DNA of 64,000 nt from Salvia splendens. Its lineage: Eukaryota; Streptophyta; Magnoliopsida; Lamiales; Lamiaceae. The notes under the pieces were generated by a model that saw nothing but the letters and a program-made list of their open reading frames with translations, did not search any database and had not been told where the DNA came from. Made by a program: the position numbers and the translations under genes. Shown here piece after piece: positions 55,263 through 64,000 of the stretch (positions are counted from its first letter, which is position 1; the number at the start of each line of letters is the position of its first letter). Location of the stretch: contig NC_056040.1 in assembly GCF_004379255.2 (NCBI RefSeq), forward strand, positions 2,460,257-2,524,256. The letters run 5' to 3'.

Positions 55263-56374
55263 GTGTCCACTATAAGGTGGACACGCCCAATAGCCCCGCC
55301 CCAGTTTTTTGTCCATAGCCCCAGTTTTTTGTCCACAGCCCCAAAATTCTATTTTCGCCACTATAGTGGACACCTCCAATAGCCCTCAAATTTTATAATC
55401 AACTTTCATTTTATAATTACGAACAAATTTATCGGGCTATACGTACGTAGACGAAGTCGACTATACGAATTAAAAATAAAAATAAAATTTAAATTTAAAT
55501 TAAAATACAAATAAATGCCCACACTTCCCCAATAAAATAAAATAAAATAAATGCCCATTTATTGACAATTGTAGGAAGAAAATTCACGAAACAAACAGAA
55601 GTTTTGCACACAAAATCACCTACCATTCGGAAAGAGAAAAATGGACGAAAAAACATTTTATTTGAATCTTCTTCTGCAAATAACTTCACGGATGCAACCG
55701 CCGCGGCTAATGGCCGCCGCTATAGTAGCCGCGCCTATAGCCGCGGCTACAGCCCCACCCGCCGCGTCCTCGCCCCGCACGCGGCTATCCCGCGTCCGCC
55801 GCCTCCCTCCCCCCTCGCCGCGTCCACCTCCGGGGCGGACAACTCCGTCACTATTGTGGACACGCCTGCCGCCCCAACCCGCGGCTATAGCCGCGGGCGT
55901 CCCATAGTGGACACTCTTAAAGAGTATCTATGGGATAGCCGCAGCTATAGCCACGCCGGGCGATCTCGGGGCGGTCTTGTGGCTATTATAGTGGGCGACT
56001 TCCGCCCCGAGGCAGACAAAAAAATTGGGGCGGACGGTCATGCGGCGTCTTCGGGGCGAGGACGAGCCGATCCGGGGCGGACGCGGCGATTAGGCTGGGC
56101 TATCCATAGCGGGGGCCGGCCGCCCCTTGAATTTTTTATTATTTATAATTTTCGACATTTTTTTAGAGAGGAAGGGAAAAGGAAGAAGGAAGAAGGAATT
56201 TTTTTTAATACACGCTTTTTGTTATAATTGCTTATAATTGGTTATAAAATTTCGGGGCTATTGGAAGTGTCCACCTATAATGGCGGAAACTTTTTTTTGG
56301 GCGCGGACAAAAAATTGGGGTTGTTGACAAAAAAGGAGGCGGGGCTATTGGGGACGTCCGCATTACAGTGGATA
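55263..56374. mobile_element. Long-TIR (foldback-like) DNA element, about 1.1 kb
   Basis: About 130 bp at each end are imperfect inverted repeats. The left has GTCCACTATAAGGTGGACAC, CCAATAGCCCCGCC, two AGTTTTTTGTCCA units and CGCCACTATAGTGGACACC; the complement of 56240-56374 carries the same items in the same order. The motif GTCC.C...CCAATAGCCC thus occurs twice per end. The GC-rich middle (55720-56110) is a mosaic of CCGCGGCTATAGCCGCGG-like words and gives open frames that look non-coding. No transposase. It sits between the SEL1 and ethanolamine kinase promoters. Confidence 0.75.
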
Positions 56375-56393
56375 CATATCAGTCAAAAATCTT

Positions 56394-56543
56394 TACTTCC
56401 TCCGTCCCACTTTAGGAGTCTCAGTTGAGTTCGGCACGAGTTTTAAGAAATGTAAAGGGAAAGTTTTGATGAAAAAAAAATAGCGTAATGTGGGTCACCT
56501 AAATCTGGTAAACAGGGACTGCTAAAATGAGACTGAGAGAGTA
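56394..56543. mobile_element. Stowaway-like MITE with empty site preserved in the window
   Basis: Left TACTTCCTCCGTCCCACTTT, right TGAGACTGAGAGAGTA, flanked by TA. The paralogous block at about 50866 reads AATTCTTTATTTTTTAAAAG, the unoccupied target, where here CTTTA and TTTTTTAAAAG lie on either side of the element. Confidence 0.85.
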
Positions 56544-56931
56544 TTTTTTAAAAGATTAATAATCGGTAAATACACATTTTATATTGATTTTTCAGTTTTT
56601 AATTATTTAAAAATACATACTCCAATTTTCCAAACGTAATTTTAATGTATTGAATGTGAGAATATTAATCTAAATAAAGTTTACATTTATCTGGCGCGTA
56701 ACCAGGGGCATTTCAGTCATTCGAATATTAGGGATTGATGCAGATATTATCAAACTGAAATGAAAACCGAAAAACAAAATCAAAACCGCCTTCCCGGGTT
56801 GCATTATTCATTTGATTTTGGCAGAATCGAGGATTTTTTTTTGGATATTATACTATTAAAATCCTTTACCGTCGTCGAGTTCAGCTTGCTCAATTCACCG
56901 CCATTGTTCGATTTGCGATTCTTCTTCATCA

Positions 56932-60588
<3,657 letters not shown>

Positions 60589-62870
60589 ATGACTAAATCT
60601 ACCGTGCAGCATGTTGCCATGTACTGATGTCGTTGTAAAAATTTTGGTTGCGGATTCTGTTGTACTTGGATGAATAAAGGTATGTTTGTGGTGTTGTTAA
60701 ACCACCTTGTGTGAAGAAAGATCCACGAAACGACCCCATTGTTACGAAAAATGGGTTGCTGCTTATTAATGCCAGTGATGCTTTCTGTGTTGCTAGTTAT
60801 TCTGGTGTTTCTTCAACGATTTTTTCCTTTTTCTTTTTTATTAAAGGTGTGCAATAGGCAAATGATTATTGTTTTATGCATTAGGTGAGTTGTTATACTT
60901 GCATTGTGTTAGTTCTGAATTTTTTAATTTCACAAGTTAAATATGTTGCGAATTCTTTTACAAATGGCAATTAGAGTAAGATATGTGGATATGTGACAAT
61001 GAATGGTGACTAGACTTCAGTATGAGCTCAATACGAGCATAGCTCGAATATAAAGGTGACACGATTTTGTTGATATTACATGATTTGATAAAAATATGAT
61101 AAATTGGCCAACTACAAATACGTAATTAATTAAAAAATGTTAATATAATACTCTAATTAATAATAAGTAAACATCAAATTTATCGTATTGCATCAAATAC
61201 AATAGTTCTAGTTTCACGTTTTGGTCGTATTTAATTAATAATTCTAGATGATCTCATCTCATGTGTTTTTCGACACTTATAGCAAACCAAAAGCATACTA
61301 GCTAGTACTACTATTTAGATAATACTAATATTCACATTTTAAATTAATATGAGGATTAGAATTGTCCACCTTGTAAGTGCTTGCGTGTAACATGTAGGCC
61401 CATAGATTCGTTCTTATCTAAAAATGATGTTAAACAAGTGCGCCGTAATTAAATAAATTGTTGGAATCAATAATGGAATCAAGAGATTCAAAACAAGAAA
61501 AGAATAGAAACAGTAATTCCACGTAATATAACACATGTTTATGGCCACCGGCGCTTACTTTGATTCTAAAGCACAATTTCAACTTTGCAACCTTAATTTT
61601 GTCCACTTTTTGTAAAACTAGTCTAAACTCATTAACTTAGATAGTCTATCTAAGTTCTAACCATATTTTATTCCACAAATTAAAGTACTATAATTTTATT
61701 TAAAATGGGCACGAATTTTAGTAAAAAACGATGAGACTCGTAACTTGAATAAAGAATGAGTTTTATAGTATAAGTAAGGGCACCCGCAACATAGCCACTG
61801 CGGACACACTCGAATCGTGGATGCATTGCATGTCGAGGCATGCAAAAAATATTGATGTGTGATGCTTTAAAAATGGAGTTGTGGTTGGATATAGTTGAAA
61901 ATGACCTAATGGCGAAAGAAATGTATTATGAGTGAAGAATGATTTTCACCGTGAATTAGTTACTAAAAATAAAAGGTGAGTAATTATAATATAAAACAAA
62001 AATGATAAAAAAAACTATTGTTTATAAATTAAGGAAAGTTATAGTAATCTCGACATCGACTCAAAAATAAGTCGTTAGAAAATCACAAACCTAACTATCT
62101 TTGAGTTGTCCGGACTTTTACTTGAGTTAATTAAAAATAGCTCACGACTATTTAAAATAGCTAACAGTTATTTTAAGTACGAAAATTTAGTTTGAAACAT
62201 ACAAAGTACAATGCTTAATTTTAGACGTATTATTGAATATACAATACTTAATTTCTTGATTTATAGAGTATAAATTAATTCTAAAAATTTTGCTTTTTTA
62301 CGAATAAAAATGCTCACGCCAAGGAAATTGGCTAGTAGCAAGTTCTATAAAAAAAAGAAAAAGAAAAAATGCACAATACAATTTTGAATTTTCCCTTTAA
62401 TTCATGATGAATAATTCGTCCTAATTAAGCCTTGACTTCCATTGTCAACCCCCACTTTAAGTTGAATTTATTAAAAAAACCTTATTTAAGATTTAAAATA
62501 TAAAGTCAACCTCTAAAATCGAGTTGACAAAAATAGTAAAATTGAGGTGCAAGTTGCAATAAGAGAGGGAGCCGATTCCATGGGCTTAGTCAACTGAAAC
62601 GGCCCGGCCCGAGCCAACACAGTCCAGACTAAGACAGGCCTAACTCAAGCAGCCTAATATGAAACCAAATTCTGACTTTTTTTTTGGTTAATTTTAAAAA
62701 AAATTATACTCATTTCATTTAATTGGTACCCACCATTTTTTGTCGGCAGCCAAATACATGCATCGTGATCAGAAGTAAGCACGACTACTATTTTGTTTAT
62801 TAGTACTTATTAAATTTTGGACAAAAAAATTCATAAGTTGCACTTTAATTTTGTTTCTTCACATCTTTGC
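60589..62870. other. Intergenic AT-rich DNA downstream of the ethanolamine kinase gene
   Basis: No gene, RNA or intact element is supported. 62580-62650 has a GC-rich patch (GGCCCGGCCCGAGCC) that may be a piece of a DNA element. Confidence 0.55.
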
Positions 62871-63579
62871 TTAGAGCATCCACAACCGTGCTCTTACCAG
62901 CGAGCACGGTTATGGGCCCGGACCTACTTTTTCTGTCTGCTCTCTGACAAAAGCACAATACCCACAGCTGTGCTCTTCCGCAATGACGAGCACAATTCAA
63001 TTTAAAATTCAATTAAACAAAAACATTTCCATAATATTAAAATTTATTAAAAAAACCTAAATAATATTACAAATGACAAATAAAATAAAAACGACATAAT
63101 TAAAATCCTAAAAATTAAACATTACATAATTAGACTCCTAAAAATTAAAAATTACATAATTAAAATCCTAAAATTTGAGATTGAGACAGTTGTTTGGTAT
63201 AGTGTCATTTTTTTGTGTTTGAATGAGACTATTTATAGATGAAAGTATGAATTTTGGGGTAAAAATAATGAAAAAAATAAATTAAAAGTGTGGAAAAAAT
63301 GGATATATTTTATTAGGAAGTGGGAAAATATTTTTTTATTAATTTTGAATTTTTCAGATTTTTTCAATTTTTTTAAAAAAATTAAAAAAATGATAAATCA
63401 ACGGGCCAATCAGAGCATGTCACGTCGACGCCTCGTGCTCTTGCCCTTGGCACGGACGTGCTCTTAGCTAAGAGCACGTCCGTGCCAGCGGCAAGAGCGC
63501 AGCGGCGGCGGAGCTCGTCCTTGCCAGCGGCACGGACGGACGGACGGACGCCGTCCGTCCACCGTTGTGGATGCTCTTA
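62871..63579. mobile_element. Harbinger-like MITE, 703 bp, TTA target duplication
   Basis: GAGCATCCACAACCGTG at 62874 pairs with the complement of CACCGTTGTGGATGCTC ending at 63576; TTA flanks both. The ends are GC-rich and the core AT-rich with ATTACATAATTAAAATCCTA repeated with variation. No transposase frame. It has the same type of ends as 17371-17752. Confidence 0.82.
63449..63486. repeat. Perfect 38-bp palindrome inside the Harbinger-like MITE
   Basis: GGCACGGACGTGCTCTTAG is followed directly by its exact reverse complement, with no spacer. Confidence 0.95.
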
Positions 63580-64000
63580 GGTGTCTCATTTTCACATTAT
63601 TTATTGGTGATTCTTTATTTCAACTTAGAATGTGTATATTGGAGATTCCGGCCGGTCGATGGTATATTATTTTTATATGCTTCGATACTCGATCGACTTT
63701 AGTTGTTACACTTTTATTGTTTGGTATAAAACATCTTTAATTGAGTTGGAATTTATAGAGAGGCTATACTAACAAGTAATTGGTATAAAACCTCTTTATT
63801 TGAGTTGGACTTTATATAGAGGATAACTTCTAGATTCTAATAATGTCGATATATTATTGAGTCGTTTTTTTTCTCTTAGATGTCGTTTAAATTTTCAACT
63901 CATAGTCAGCAACCCGTTCAAATATCTTAATAGAAGTTTGGTAAGTTCAGTCTAAAAATAATACTAATTGGTAATAGGTTGACAGGAGAATTAGCCTATA
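63580..64000. other. AT-rich intergenic DNA to the window edge
   Basis: No gene is seen. AATTGGTATAAAACCTCTTT-like blocks occur twice (about 63720 and 63780), a short diverged duplication of about 60 bp. Confidence 0.5.

Noticed and set aside
55562..56227. 221-codon frame in the GC-rich middle of the long-TIR element
   Set aside because: The composition is a mosaic of CCGCGGCTATAG words, overlapping frames are equally open, and no family resemblance is seen.

Overview
The window is AT-rich nuclear DNA of a dicot plant. Genes have many GT-AG introns, they belong to plant families (NHL, ALMT, BELL homeodomain, plant-type BTB, ethanolamine kinase), and the space between them is filled with plant transposons: Ty3/gypsy Tat-type LTR elements, Stowaway-like, hAT-like and Harbinger-like MITEs, and a SINE. 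A Lamiales-like asterid is possible, but this cannot be shown from the sequence alone.

Layout. 1-180 is the 5' end of an NHL gene on the minus strand. 390-4400 is a stack of small elements: a Stowaway-like MITE, a 138-bp tandem duplication, a TIR element carrying pieces of two different host genes (a U-box E3 ligase and a bHLH factor), an element with a 96-bp tandem array, and an LTR fragment. 4617-11816 is a recently inserted, internally deleted Tat-type LTR retrotransposon with a perfect 5-bp TSD and LTRs that read as identical. A small DUF7138-type gene lies at 14214-14873 and an ALMT anion-channel gene at 21547-23753 (minus). 17.3-33 kb has little coding sequence beyond ALMT but holds two hAT-like elements, a Harbinger-like element, several Stowaway-like MITEs and a SINE with a 15-bp TSD. 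33378-44587 is a full-length 11.2-kb relative of the first retrotransposon, again with a perfect TSD and apparently identical LTRs. 45.5-60.6 kb is a gene cluster: BELL homeodomain (+), BTB/POZ (-), SEL1-repeat protein (-) and ethanolamine kinase (+). The right end carries a Harbinger-like MITE with a perfect 38-bp palindrome.

The most interesting system is the pair of Tat-type retrotransposons. In the full-length copy, Gag-protease and RT-RNaseH-integrase lie in one frame separated by a single UAG followed by CAA UCA, which matches the tobamovirus-type readthrough context. The deleted copy keeps the same twelve bases. Both copies carry an antisense gene (PF04195-like domain plus coiled coils) that I reconstruct as four exons. 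Its splice sites are conserved between copies, and it converges on pol with a 39-bp minisatellite between the two 3' ends. The short copy lost almost all of pol but kept LTRs, PBS, PPT and the antisense gene, and it has moved recently, so it was probably mobilised in trans.

A second point is a duplicated promoter/5'-UTR block shared by the BTB and SEL1 genes. The BTB-side copy preserves the empty site of a Stowaway-like insertion found in the other copy. All exon boundaries given here were read by eye from splice signals and protein-family continuity, without transcript data.
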